Positions 18,638 through 26,741 of a stretch of 47,598 nucleotides of DNA are shown piece after piece. A program made the translations under genes and the position numbers. Source of the stretch: an uncultured Pelagibacteraceae bacterium. GTDB taxonomy: Bacteria > Pseudomonadota > Alphaproteobacteria > Pelagibacterales > Pelagibacteraceae. The notes below the pieces were generated by a model, which searched no databases, was not told where the DNA came from, and saw nothing but the letters and a program-made list of their open reading frames with translations. Every line of letters starts with the position of its first letter. Position 1 is the first letter of the stretch. The DNA is taken from the NCBI GenBank assembly GCA_902586025.1, contig CACIFV010000007.1, positions 1 through 47,598 of the forward strand, in the 5' to 3' direction.

Positions 18638-19202
18638 TTTATTATTTAAAATAATATTTTTAATTTTTTTTTTATTGTGTCAAAGTATTGCCTATTCTAA
18701 AGATATGATTTTAGATCAATTAAAAAATCCCAAATTTACAATTCAATCTCAGAAATGGAATTTTATTACCGATCAAGTAATGGGAGGGGTATCAACAGGA
18801 AAATTTAGTGTTGAAAAAGTTGATGGAGTGAATTGTTATAAAATGACAGGAAATGTATCAACTAAAAATAATGGAGGATTTATACAAATCAGAGCAAAAT
18901 TAAGTCCTGAAATTAATAGTAAAGATTACAGTGGTTTATATATTAAAGTTTATGGTAATGAAAAAAAATATAATCTTCATTTAAGAACTAATTTAACATT
19001 GGCTCCCTGGCAGTATTATAGCTATAGTTTTAATTCGCCGAAAAAATGGATTAAAATTAGAGCCCCATTTACTGAATTCACAAAATCTAACTTTTATCAA
19101 CCCAAAGGTATCTTAGGACAAAATATAAAATCAGTTGGGTTGGTGGCTGGTTTCAATGATTTCAATTCAAATATTTGCTTAGGAGAAATCGGTTTTTATT
19201 AA
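18573..19202 (+). CDS. Exported CIA30-domain protein (NDUFAF1-like)
   Basis: A 209-residue protein with a hydrophobic signal segment (core near 23-40, then SIAYS) followed by a CIA30 beta-sandwich-like domain: WNFITDQVMGGVSTGKF near 64-80, then NNGGFIQIRA, DYSGLYIKVYG and a C-terminal LGEIGFY. In mitochondria CIA30/NDUFAF1 assists complex I assembly; bacterial members are less defined, and a signal peptide here would put it outside the cytoplasm. The start is ambiguous: ATG 18573 overlaps the upstream gene by 65 bases, whereas TTG at 18621 would give a more typical signal peptide and a 17-base overlap. It ends one base before the convergent mlaC gene. Confidence 0.75.
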   Translation: MKKIPLQTKKFTFFNNLQKKNSLLFKIIFLIFFLLCQSIAYSKDMILDQLKNPKFTIQSQKWNFITDQVMGGVSTGKFSVEKVDGVNCYKMTGNVSTKNNGGFIQIRAKLSPEINSKDYSGLYIKVYGNEKKYNLHLRTNLTLAPWQYYSYSFNSPKKWIKIRAPFTEFTKSNFYQPKGILGQNIKSVGLVAGFNDFNSNICLGEIGFY

Positions 19203-19203
19203 A

Positions 19204-19794
19204 TTATTTTATCAAAAATTCTTCAAGAGTTTTGAATAATGCATTAATGTCATTTTCATTATTTTGAATTATAGAATTAAACTCCTCTTTTTGAGTTCTA
19301 GCCAAACTTAATCCTTCAACGATTAAATCTCTGATTAAAGGTCTTTCAGGATTTTTAGTATATATACGCCAATCTATTTTAACCTGAGGTCTTTTTGAAG
19401 TAGCCTCTAAAATACTATTTACAATTGTGTACTTATCATTTATTTTTTTTTGAGATATCACATTTATTCTTGGATTTGTATAATCCACCAATCGACTAGA
19501 AAAACTCTTAAGAAAATAACTTTTAAATAATTTTCTATACTTTATTTTTTGATCATCACTAATCGTTTTCCTATATTTCCCTAGAGTATACATTCCAATA
19601 CCATCTATATCCACACTTCTTTCGGCAATTGTATTTAATTTTATAATTTTTGATTCAACTGGATCTTCACTAGATAATATAGATGCTGCTTCATCAACAA
19701 TTTCGTTTATTAATGCGCTTGGATCTTTAGCCAGTGAGATAGAATTTAAGTTTATAAATAAAAATATAAAAACAAAATATTTTTTATAATTCAT
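19204..19794 (-). CDS. mlaC: MlaC/Ttg2D-family periplasmic phospholipid-binding protein
   Basis: A 196-residue protein with an N-terminal signal peptide (Phe/Ile/Leu-rich, ending near SLA at 20-22) and the MlaC (toluene-tolerance Ttg2) pattern: SVDIDGIGMYTLGKYRKTIS near 54-73 followed by KYRKLFKSYFLKSFSSRLVDY, then IVEGLSLARTQKEEFNSIIQ near the end. MlaC ferries phospholipids across the periplasm between the outer-membrane MlaA complex and the MlaFEDB transporter, keeping the outer leaflet asymmetric. It follows mlaA by ten bases, so the two form an operon. The transporter genes are not in this window. Confidence 0.88.
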   Translation of the reverse strand: MNYKKYFVFIFLFINLNSISLAKDPSALINEIVDEAASILSSEDPVESKIIKLNTIAERSVDIDGIGMYTLGKYRKTISDDQKIKYRKLFKSYFLKSFSSRLVDYTNPRINVISQKKINDKYTIVNSILEATSKRPQVKIDWRIYTKNPERPLIRDLIVEGLSLARTQKEEFNSIIQNNENDINALFKTLEEFLIK

Positions 19795-19804
19795 TAAATT
19801 TAAA

Positions 19805-20602
19805 TTATTGACTATCTACTTCTTCCCAGTCGTCATCACTTAAAGTATCAGTAGTTTTATCAATATTTTTTATTTTTCTATACCTGTCTTGTAAATAAAG
19901 ACTTCTTACAGAGGCATAAAGATCAACTGAATTTTTTTCAAGACTATCAAAAGACTCTAAATTTTTTGCTCTGAAATCAACACCATCTATTAATCTTGAA
20001 GCATAATAATCTGCTTCAGAAAAGTATTGAGTGTCTTTTACCACAGTAATATTGTACCATGCGTCTCCACCTATTAAATTAACTACTGATCCTAACGAGT
20101 CTCTAACTGTTGTTGGTCCTAAAACAGGTAGAACAAAATAACAGCCTTCACCTGCTCCCCAAACACCTAAAGTCTGTCCATAATCTTCTTTGTCAAGTTT
20201 TTTCAACCCATAATATGAAGCTACATCAAAAATTCCCCCTATACCCAAAGTTGAATTAATTAACAATCTTGCTGAATTCACTCCCGCGTACTTAAATTGA
20301 CCTTGAAGGACATTGTTTGGAATAGTTACAACATTTCCTAGGTTGCTTAGTGCATTACTTGTCCCGGACCTTATTGGTTTAGGAAAAATTCTATATCCTT
20401 TTGCAAGTGGTTTGAAAATTGCTTTGTCTAAAATCTGGTTAAATGAAAAAATTCCCCTATTAATTTTTTCAAAACAGTCATTAACCTCTAAATATCCATT
20501 ATTATTTCCATTCAATTTAATTTTTCCATCATCACCTGCAAGTGCATAGTTATGAAAAAATAGAAGTAATAGTATAATTAACACCGAAAGAGGTTTATTC
20601 AT
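19805..20602 (-). CDS. mlaA: MlaA/VacJ-family outer-membrane phospholipid-removal protein
   Basis: A 265-residue MlaA-family protein. Family blocks include NDCFEKINRGIFSFNQ near 41-56, LNGN-rich N-terminus, NLGNVVTIPNNVLQG near 87-101, ARLLINSTLGIGGIFDVA near 111-128, and YGQTLGVWGAGEGCYFVLPVLGP near 141-163. MlaA removes misplaced phospholipid from the outer leaflet and passes it to MlaC. The N-terminus is a signal peptide ending near ALA/GDD, but there is no lipobox cysteine, unlike E. coli MlaA, which is a lipoprotein. It heads a two-gene operon with mlaC and is divergent (52 bp) from the amidase gene. Confidence 0.92.
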   Translation of the reverse strand: MNKPLSVLIILLLLFFHNYALAGDDGKIKLNGNNNGYLEVNDCFEKINRGIFSFNQILDKAIFKPLAKGYRIFPKPIRSGTSNALSNLGNVVTIPNNVLQGQFKYAGVNSARLLINSTLGIGGIFDVASYYGLKKLDKEDYGQTLGVWGAGEGCYFVLPVLGPTTVRDSLGSVVNLIGGDAWYNITVVKDTQYFSEADYYASRLIDGVDFRAKNLESFDSLEKNSVDLYASVRSLYLQDRYRKIKNIDKTTDTLSDDDWEEVDSQ

Positions 20603-20654
20603 AAAATAGTTATATTATATTAACCAGCAATATAAAGATAAATTGTTTTAATTT

Positions 20655-21374
20655 ATGCAAAAAAATGTTGAAAAAATGTCAATAAATTACTCTCCAAATT
20701 TTAATATGCAAAAAAGAAGTCCTGCAAAAGTTAAATACATAATATTTCACTATACGGGGATGAATTCCGAAATCAGCGCAATTAGAAGATTGACCAGTAA
20801 AAATTCAGGAGTTAGTTGCCACTATTTTATAAAAAATAATGGTCAAATAATTCAAATCGTTCCAGATTTATTTATTGCTTGGCATGCCGGAGTTTCATTT
20901 TGGAAAAAAGATAAATTGCTTAACAAAAGTTCAATAGGTATAGAAATTTCAAATCCAGGTCATGAGAATGGTTATAAAAAGTATAATTCAGAGCAAATTA
21001 AATCAATTATAAGATTAAGCAAAAAGTTAAAACAAAAATATAAAATAAAAAAAGAAAACGTACTCGGACACTCAGATATTGCACCACTAAGAAAAAAAGA
21101 TCCTGGAGAAAAATTTCCTTGGAAATTACTAAATAAAGAGAAGATATGTTTATGGCACAATTTGAGTGAAAGAAAATGTAAACAATTAAGAAAAATTAAA
21201 TTAAGTGAGAGTAAAAAATTTTACAAATTATTACATAAGTTTGGTTACAAAGTGCCAAACAAAATATCAGATAAAATTAAAGTTTATAAAAATTTTCAAA
21301 GAAGATTTCGACCTCAACTAATAAGCAATATTGTCGACAAAGAATCTTATTCAATTTTAAAATCCTTGATTTAG
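20655..21374 (+). CDS. N-acetylmuramoyl-L-alanine amidase, AmiD-like (Amidase_2 plus PG-binding domain)
   Basis: A 239-residue Amidase_2-type enzyme cleaving the amide bond between MurNAc and L-Ala. Zinc ligands are His32 (IIFHYTG), His139 (LGHSDIAP) and Asp149 (KKDPG), with Glu97 in SIGIEISN. The C-terminal part (about 190-239), with YKNFQRRFRPQ and a final ILKSLI, resembles the small peptidoglycan-binding domain of AmiD proteins. No signal peptide is visible at the ATG chosen or at the alternative ATG at 20676, so a cytoplasmic AmpD-like recycling role is possible; export by another route cannot be excluded. The rnpB gene follows 47 bases after the stop. Confidence 0.88.
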   Translation: MQKNVEKMSINYSPNFNMQKRSPAKVKYIIFHYTGMNSEISAIRRLTSKNSGVSCHYFIKNNGQIIQIVPDLFIAWHAGVSFWKKDKLLNKSSIGIEISNPGHENGYKKYNSEQIKSIIRLSKKLKQKYKIKKENVLGHSDIAPLRKKDPGEKFPWKLLNKEKICLWHNLSERKCKQLRKIKLSESKKFYKLLHKFGYKVPNKISDKIKVYKNFQRRFRPQLISNIVDKESYSILKSLI

Positions 21375-21403
21375 TTGAATTAAAAAGAGTTGAAATTTAA
21401 AAT
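21375..21403 (+). promoter_or_regulatory. Predicted rnpB promoter
   Basis: TTGAAT at 21375-21380 and TAAAAT at 21398-21403 are separated by 17 bp and would start transcription near 21410, about a dozen bases before the P1 helix of RNase P RNA. Matches are good, but AT-rich DNA gives many false hits. Confidence 0.4.
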
Positions 21404-21421
21404 AAAAGTAATATTGCTTTC

Positions 21422-21790
21422 AATGCCAGATAAATGACTTATCGCTTTATAAATTAAATAATTAAAGAGGAAAGTCCGGGCTCTACAAAGACGCAGTGCC
21501 AGTTAATGACTGGCAGGGGAAACCCTAGGGATAGTGCCACAGAAAATAAACCGCCTTATCAAGGCAAGGGTGAAAAGGTGTGGTAAGAGCACACCGGCTA
21601 AGTTGGTAACAGCTAGTGCATGGAAAACCCCACTGAGAGCAAGACTGAGTAGAGATGACATTGTTAGAAATAACTAAAAGCAGTCTTTGGCTAGTCATCA
21701 GGGTTAGTTGCTTGAGCTTTAAAGTGATTTAAAGCCTAGATAAATGATAAGTTTAAAAGACAGAACCCGGCTTATAGTTTATCTGGCATT
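21422..21790 (+). ncRNA. rnpB: RNase P RNA (bacterial type A)
   Basis: The catalytic RNA that trims tRNA 5' leaders. The ends are set by a perfect 13-bp P1 helix: AATGCCAGATAAA (21422-21434) with its reverse complement at 21778-21790. Conserved core elements are present: GAGGAAAGTCCGGGCTC near 21467-21483, the GTAAGAGCACACC block near 21583-21595, and AGACAGAACCCGGCTTATAG near 21758-21777 on the 3' side of the P4 pairing. Length of about 369 bases fits the family. No protein gene overlaps it. It lies between the amidase gene and the dcw cluster. Confidence 0.95.
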
Positions 21791-21851
21791 TCATTAATAT
21801 AAATCCAAATAATTATTAATTTTTTACATTGTAGTTCCATAATATTAGCTA

Positions 21852-21880
21852 TTGACGCTAACGAATAAAACCCATAATAT
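21852..21880 (+). promoter_or_regulatory. Predicted dcw (mraZ) promoter
   Basis: TTGACG at 21852-21857 (five of six matches) is followed after 17 bp by TAATAT at 21875-21880. CATAAT at 21873-21878 is a stronger -10 match but with a 15-bp spacer. Either -10 lies within the MraZ-type repeat array, giving a direct means of autorepression. Transcription would start near 21887, about 28 bases before the mraZ ATG. Confidence 0.55.
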
Positions 21881-21894
21881 CCCATAAAAACCCA
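21871..21894 (-). promoter_or_regulatory. MraZ-type operator: three CCCA/TGGG repeats at 10-bp spacing
   Basis: CCCA occurs at 21871, 21881 and 21891, exactly 10 bp apart; on the minus strand these are three TGGG repeats. E. coli MraZ binds three TGGGN direct repeats with 5-bp spacers, the same period. The array lies over the predicted -10 box and ends 20 bases before the mraZ ATG, so MraZ probably represses its own operon here. The repeats stand out in an AT-rich stretch. Confidence 0.75.
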
Positions 21895-21914
21895 AATTTA
21901 GGATAATATGGTTT

Positions 21915-22370
21915 ATGTTTTTATCAACTTACGAAAACAAATTGGACAAAAAGGGAAGGGTTTCAGTGCCTGCATCATATAGATCATATTTATCAAATAT
22001 AGGCTACAATGGAATAATTTGTTATCCGTCATTTAACAATTTATGTATTGAGGCATGGCCACAAGATCGAATTGAAAAAATATCTAATGCAATAGACTCA
22101 TTAAATCCATTTGAAGAAAAAAAGGATTATTTTGCAACATCTATATTATCGGAAAGTATAAATTTACAATTTGATAGTGAGGGTAGAGTTCAAATAACAA
22201 CAAAATTATTAAAACATGCAAGAATTAAAAACAGCATGTTATTTGTTGGTCAAGGCAAAACATTTCAAATCTGGGAACCAACACTCTTTGAAAAATTTAG
22301 GGCAAACGCTAGAAAAAAATCAAATATTAATAGAGCAAGTCTTAAATGGGAAAAACAATTTAATAACTAA
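21915..22370 (+). CDS. mraZ: Transcriptional regulator MraZ
   Basis: A 151-residue MraZ with two SpoVT/AbrB-like half-domains: the canonical start [20 protein letters not shown] at 2-21 and the second repeat [18 protein letters not shown] near 83-100. MraZ forms a ring and binds repeated sites upstream of its own gene to control the dcw operon. An AGGA at 21900-21903 serves as ribosome binding site. Here the next gene, 11 bases downstream, is ftsZ rather than rsmH, so MraZ levels and FtsZ levels are probably tied through one promoter. Confidence 0.95.
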   Translation: MFLSTYENKLDKKGRVSVPASYRSYLSNIGYNGIICYPSFNNLCIEAWPQDRIEKISNAIDSLNPFEEKKDYFATSILSESINLQFDSEGRVQITTKLLKHARIKNSMLFVGQGKTFQIWEPTLFEKFRANARKKSNINRASLKWEKQFNN

Positions 22371-22381
22371 AAGGGGAGAAA

Positions 22382-23830
22382 ATGACTATAAACTTTAAAA
22401 CACCAGATATAAAAGAACTTAAGCCAAGGATACTAGTATTAGGAGTAGGAGGAGCTGGAGGAAATGCAATTAATGGCATGATAGACGCTGGCTTACAAGG
22501 TGTTGAGTTTATTGCGGTTAATACCGATGCACAAGATTTAAGATTAAGTAAGGCTCAAACAAAAATACAAATGGGATTAAATTTAACTAAGGGATTAGGT
22601 GCTGGAGCAAAATTAGATATTGGTCAAGCCGCTGCCGATGAGTCTTTAAATGAAATTGTGAATATTTTGCAAGGTGCAAATATGGTTTTCATAACTGCAG
22701 GAATGGGTGGAGGAACTGGAACAGGTTCTGCTCATGTTATTGCTAGAGCAGCAAAAGAACTTAATATCTTAACAGTCGGGGTTATAACCCTACCTTTCTT
22801 ATATGAGGGCCCTTCAAGAATGAGAAAAGCTCAACAAGGCTTAGAAGAACTGAGAAAACATGTTGATACTATTATAGTTGTTCCAAATCAAAATTTATTC
22901 AAGATTGCAAGTGAACAAACAACTTTTGAAGAATCTTTTGAATTATCTAACGATGTTCTATTACATGGTGTTCAAAGTATTACTGATTTAATGGTTAGAC
23001 CAGGGCTTATTAACTTAGATTTTGCAGATGTTGAAACTGTTATGAGTTCAATGGGCAAAGCTATGATGGGTACAGGTCAAGCTGAAGGAGAAGGAAGAGC
23101 TGTCAAAGCTGCTGAGTCAGCAATTAATAATCCATTGATTGACGATTATTCTTTAAAAGGGGCAAAAGGACTTTTAGTTAATATTACTGGAGGTAAAGAT
23201 TTAAAATTATTTGAAGTAGATGAAGCTGTGAATAAAGTAAGAGCCGAAGTCGATCCAGAGGCAGAATTAATTATAGGAGCTATAACTGATGACAGTTTAG
23301 ATGGTCTAATGAGAGTTTCAATCGTTGCTACTGCTCTAGATGGTCAGCAACCTGAGCCCAAGTCCGTTATTAATATGGTTCACAGAATCCAAAACAGAAA
23401 TCCAGGTTATTCAGAGTTTTCAAATAACGGATCGTCTCAGTCATTCCAATTTTCAAATAATAGTAATTCTATAATTACCAACGGTGCAAATGCTCTCAAA
23501 ATTGATGAAGATATAAAAAATGAAGAATTGAGTACTAATAATGTAGATAGCGATCAAGTCAATGAAGCGTCTAACACCCTATCTAATGAAGATGTTGAAC
23601 AAACCGAAGTTCATAAAACTATTCAAATAAATAATGATTTTGAAAGTAAAAAAGATGAAAATACATCAGAAAATAATGGACTTGAGAATTTTGAGTTGAG
23701 TGATGATGATACTCTTGAATTATTTAATTCTGAAACCAATGATGAGCTATCAAGTTCTTCAGAAGAAATAAATTCAGAGGAAGAAGAAGATTTAGAAATT
23801 CCAGCATTTTTGAGAAGACAAAAGAATTAA
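22382..23830 (+). CDS. ftsZ: Cell division protein FtsZ
   Basis: A 482-residue tubulin homologue forming the Z-ring. GTP-binding features are [13 protein letters not shown] (21-33), the tubulin signature GGGTGTG (109-115) and the T7 catalytic loop NLDFADV (211-217). A long acidic, Asn/Ser-rich linker (about 330-468) leads to the conserved C-terminal peptide [10 protein letters not shown] (471-480) that binds FtsA and other partners. A strong ribosome binding site (AAGGGGAG, 22371-22378) precedes the ATG. The gene normally follows ftsA; here it is second in the cluster, between mraZ and rsmH, about 14 kb away from ftsA. Confidence 0.98.
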   Translation: MTINFKTPDIKELKPRILVLGVGGAGGNAINGMIDAGLQGVEFIAVNTDAQDLRLSKAQTKIQMGLNLTKGLGAGAKLDIGQAAADESLNEIVNILQGANMVFITAGMGGGTGTGSAHVIARAAKELNILTVGVITLPFLYEGPSRMRKAQQGLEELRKHVDTIIVVPNQNLFKIASEQTTFEESFELSNDVLLHGVQSITDLMVRPGLINLDFADVETVMSSMGKAMMGTGQAEGEGRAVKAAESAINNPLIDDYSLKGAKGLLVNITGGKDLKLFEVDEAVNKVRAEVDPEAELIIGAITDDSLDGLMRVSIVATALDGQQPEPKSVINMVHRIQNRNPGYSEFSNNGSSQSFQFSNNSNSIITNGANALKIDEDIKNEELSTNNVDSDQVNEASNTLSNEDVEQTEVHKTIQINNDFESKKDENTSENNGLENFELSDDDTLELFNSETNDELSSSSEEINSEEEEDLEIPAFLRRQKN

Positions 23831-23848
23831 TGGTCTTCAAGAAAATAA

Positions 23849-24841
23849 ATGAATGCCACCATAAATCTGGAAAAACATTTTCCAGTATTACTAAAAGAAT
23901 TAGTTAGTATTATTTCCCCTCTTTATGGTGGCACATTTATCGATTGTACTTTTGGCGCAGGAGGTTATTCAAAAAAAATATTAGAGAATAAGACTAATAA
24001 TATAATAGCGATAGATAGAGATAATTCAGTTAATAGTATCGCCACTAAATTTAAGTCAAAATACAAAGAAAGATTTGAATTTTATAACATAAAGTTTTCA
24101 GAAATTGATCAAATCCAAAAAGATAATATTAAAGCGATTATATTTGATCTGGGATACTCATTAAATCAGATTTCTGATTTAAATAGAGGTCTGTCTTTCA
24201 AAAGCAAAGGTAAATTAGATATGAGAATGGGTTTGAATGATTTTTCTTGTGATGAAGTAATTTCAAAAATGAGCCAGCAAAGTCTTTTTAAAATTTTTAA
24301 ATATTTTGGCGATGAAAAATATGCAAAACCTATATCAAAAAAAATTGTTCAGTTAAGAGAAAATAAAAAAATTGAAACTGAAAATCTTGTACAAATTATC
24401 GAGGAAATAAAAAAAAAGAAAAGCGGAAAAAATAAATCAACTAAAATTTTTCAAGCACTTAGAATTTTTGTAAATAAGGAAATTACTGAGCTGATAAATG
24501 GATTAATTAAGGCTTATAATATTTTGCCAATTGGAGGAGTTATGGCAGTTGTTACATTCCATTCGATTGAAGATAAAATAGTAAAGTTTTTTTTTAAAGA
24601 ATATTCAGAAATAAAGAATGCCTCCAGGTATTTGCCAAAAAACATTTCATCTAAAAAATATTTTAATTTAATCAACAAAAAACCTATAATACCATGCCGT
24701 ACGGAGGTTAAATTTAACCCACCCTCAAGATCAGCAAAACTTAGATTTGCCTATAAATTAGAGAATGGATGTGATTTTAAAAAATTTTTAAAATATTTTG
24801 ATTATTTAAAAGAAATAGAAAATTTAAATTTCGATGCTTAA
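23849..24841 (+). CDS. rsmH: 16S rRNA (cytosine-1402-N4)-methyltransferase RsmH (MraW)
   Basis: A 330-residue RsmH, which uses S-adenosylmethionine to methylate C1402 in the decoding centre of 16S rRNA. Motifs: HFPVLLKELV near 10-19, the SAM-binding DCTFGAGGYSKKIL near 32-45, IIFDLGYSLNQI near 96-107, LDMRMG and the C-terminal VVTFHSIEDKIVKFFFK near 233-249 with PSRSAKLR. It lies 18 bases after ftsZ and overlaps ftsL by eight bases, so it belongs to the dcw operon. Confidence 0.96.
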   Translation: MNATINLEKHFPVLLKELVSIISPLYGGTFIDCTFGAGGYSKKILENKTNNIIAIDRDNSVNSIATKFKSKYKERFEFYNIKFSEIDQIQKDNIKAIIFDLGYSLNQISDLNRGLSFKSKGKLDMRMGLNDFSCDEVISKMSQQSLFKIFKYFGDEKYAKPISKKIVQLRENKKIETENLVQIIEEIKKKKSGKNKSTKIFQALRIFVNKEITELINGLIKAYNILPIGGVMAVVTFHSIEDKIVKFFFKEYSEIKNASRYLPKNISSKKYFNLINKKPIIPCRTEVKFNPPSRSAKLRFAYKLENGCDFKKFLKYFDYLKEIENLNFDA

Positions 24842-25106
24842 AAAAATACTTTTAATTATTCCGATTATTATTTTAATAATTTCTACAACTTTAACAAAAA
24901 ACTCTACAAAAAAACTTGATAAAAATATCTTTGAAACTCAAGAAGAAATCAGGGCTTTAAATGATATTTATGAGCTAGTTTTATTGGATTACAATTATCT
25001 TACATCACCAAATAAGTTAATGGAGTATTCAAAAATGTATTTTGATAAAGAATTAAAAAAAAAAAAAATTACATATTTTAAAATTTTTAAATTTAAAAAT
25101 GAATAA
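24834..25106 (+). CDS. ftsL: Cell division protein FtsL
   Basis: A 90-residue bitopic membrane protein in the FtsL position between rsmH and ftsI. An N-terminal membrane helix (about 3-21) follows two Lys, then comes a short periplasmic, coiled-coil-prone stretch with ETQEEIRALNDIYELVLLDYNYLTSPNKL, a pattern shared by FtsL proteins. FtsL joins FtsB and FtsQ in the divisome and activates FtsWI. Identity rests on position, length and this pattern. A run of 14 A (25055-25068) near the 3' end could cause slippage. It overlaps rsmH and ftsI by eight bases each. Confidence 0.8.
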   Translation: MLKKILLIIPIIILIISTTLTKNSTKKLDKNIFETQEEIRALNDIYELVLLDYNYLTSPNKLMEYSKMYFDKELKKKKITYFKIFKFKNE

Positions 25107-26730
25107 TATTGATGAAAATTTTAAATTTGAGGAAAATAGATCAAATTTAAAAATATCTTTTGAACGCATATCATTTATTTTCTTTATATTTTTTATAATT
25201 ACAATAATTTTTACTTCTAAAACTATCTATTTAGGATTTAAAAAAATAAACCAAATTCAAATTGTAAAAGAAAAAGAAAAATATAGAGCATCTATCATGG
25301 ATAGAAATGGAAATATTATTGCTAAAACGGTGCGTGTGACTAATTTGGGCATAAATCCAAATCAACTAATTAACAAAGAAAAATTATTAATTTCTTTAAA
25401 ATTAATATTTCCTGACAAGAATTTTGAAAAAGAAATCAATGGAAAAAAGTTTTTTTATGTCAAAAAGAAAATATCTCCAGCAAAACTTGAAAAAATAAAA
25501 TTATTGGGAGAAAAATCGTTCAAAGAGGAAGAAAACATTGCTCGTGTTTATCCTAACGGTAATCTTTTCAGTCATATATTGGGACAGATTGATACAGATA
25601 ACAATGGTGTATCTGGTATAGAAAAATCTTTTGACTATGAATTAACAACTTCAAATAAACCATTAAAGATTTCTTTAGATACTGAAATACAATATTTAAT
25701 AAGAGAGGAATTGATAAAATTTCAAGAAATTTTTAATAGTTATGGAAGTACAGCTATATTAATGAATGTTAATAATGGGGAGATACTTTCAATGGTTTCT
25801 CTTCCGGATTATGATTTAAATAAAAGAAAAAATATTTCTGATAAAAAATTTATTAATAGATCAACAAAAGGTGTTTACGAGCTTGGCTCAGTGTTTAAAA
25901 CATTTACACTTGCTGCTGGACTTCATCAAAATGTAATTCAAAAAAATACTCTATTTGATAATTTACCAAAGAAAATAAAATGTGCTGGTAGATCAATTTC
26001 TGAATATGATTTAGATATTCCATCTAGTCTTACGGCAGAAGAAATATTAATTAGATCTGGAAATATCGGTTCAATCAAAATTGCTCAAAAAGTCGGTTTA
26101 GATAATTTTAAAGATTTTCTAGAAAATTTAGATTTATTAAATAAAATACAATTTGATATAGAGGAAGTTGGAAATCCAATCCCGTTTAAATGGGGAAAAT
26201 GTAAATTAGCTACATCAGCATATGGCCATGGTATAACAACTACCCCCCTACAACTCGCAAAAGCATATGCAATAATTGCAAACGGTGGATATAAAATAAA
26301 ACCCACTCTAATTAAAAAAGATGAAAATTTAAAAAAGGGTGATCAAGTCATAAGTGAAGAGAATTCGAAACTAATTAATCAAATATTAAGAAAAATTGTA
26401 ACATCCGAACAAGGCACTGCTAATTTAGCAAATATTGCTGGTTATGAAATTGGTGGAAAAACAGGAACAGCTCAAAAATCTATAAAAGGAAAATATTCAA
26501 AAAAAAAAATAAATACTTTTGCTTCAATTTTTCCAATAACCTCTCCAAAATATGTTTTAATTGTTTTGTTAGATGAACCAAAATTGAGTGAAACTTATAT
26601 TTATGAATATAATGATGGTAAAAAAAGGAAGATAATAGGTACACCTTTTAATACTGCTGGCTGGACATCAGTTGAGGTAGCCAAAAATATAATTGAAAAA
26701 ATCGGGCCTATTTTAGCCATAAATTATTAA
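25099..26730 (+). CDS. ftsI: Septal peptidoglycan transpeptidase FtsI (PBP3)
   Basis: A 543-residue class B penicillin-binding protein that cross-links septal peptidoglycan together with the glycosyltransferase FtsW. A membrane anchor lies at about 24-42, the pedestal begins near RASIMDRNGNIIA (63-75), and the transpeptidase domain holds Ser264-Val-Phe-Lys267, SGN at 320-322 and KTG at 454-456. Size agrees with the family. It overlaps ftsL by eight bases and is followed after 11 bases by the murE-murF fusion. Confidence 0.97.
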   Translation: MNNIDENFKFEENRSNLKISFERISFIFFIFFIITIIFTSKTIYLGFKKINQIQIVKEKEKYRASIMDRNGNIIAKTVRVTNLGINPNQLINKEKLLISLKLIFPDKNFEKEINGKKFFYVKKKISPAKLEKIKLLGEKSFKEEENIARVYPNGNLFSHILGQIDTDNNGVSGIEKSFDYELTTSNKPLKISLDTEIQYLIREELIKFQEIFNSYGSTAILMNVNNGEILSMVSLPDYDLNKRKNISDKKFINRSTKGVYELGSVFKTFTLAAGLHQNVIQKNTLFDNLPKKIKCAGRSISEYDLDIPSSLTAEEILIRSGNIGSIKIAQKVGLDNFKDFLENLDLLNKIQFDIEEVGNPIPFKWGKCKLATSAYGHGITTTPLQLAKAYAIIANGGYKIKPTLIKKDENLKKGDQVISEENSKLINQILRKIVTSEQGTANLANIAGYEIGGKTGTAQKSIKGKYSKKKINTFASIFPITSPKYVLIVLLDEPKLSETYIYEYNDGKKRKIIGTPFNTAGWTSVEVAKNIIEKIGPILAINY

Positions 26731-26741
26731 GAAATTTCATA

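Noticed and set aside
21791..21851. AATAATTATT palindrome followed by T-rich sequence after rnpB as terminator
   Set aside because: The palindrome has no G-C pairs and no usable loop, so it is not distinguishable from AT-rich background.
22216..22398. 60-codon frame overlapping the mraZ 3' end and ftsZ start
   Set aside because: It is a shifted frame within mraZ without a ribosome binding site or family features.
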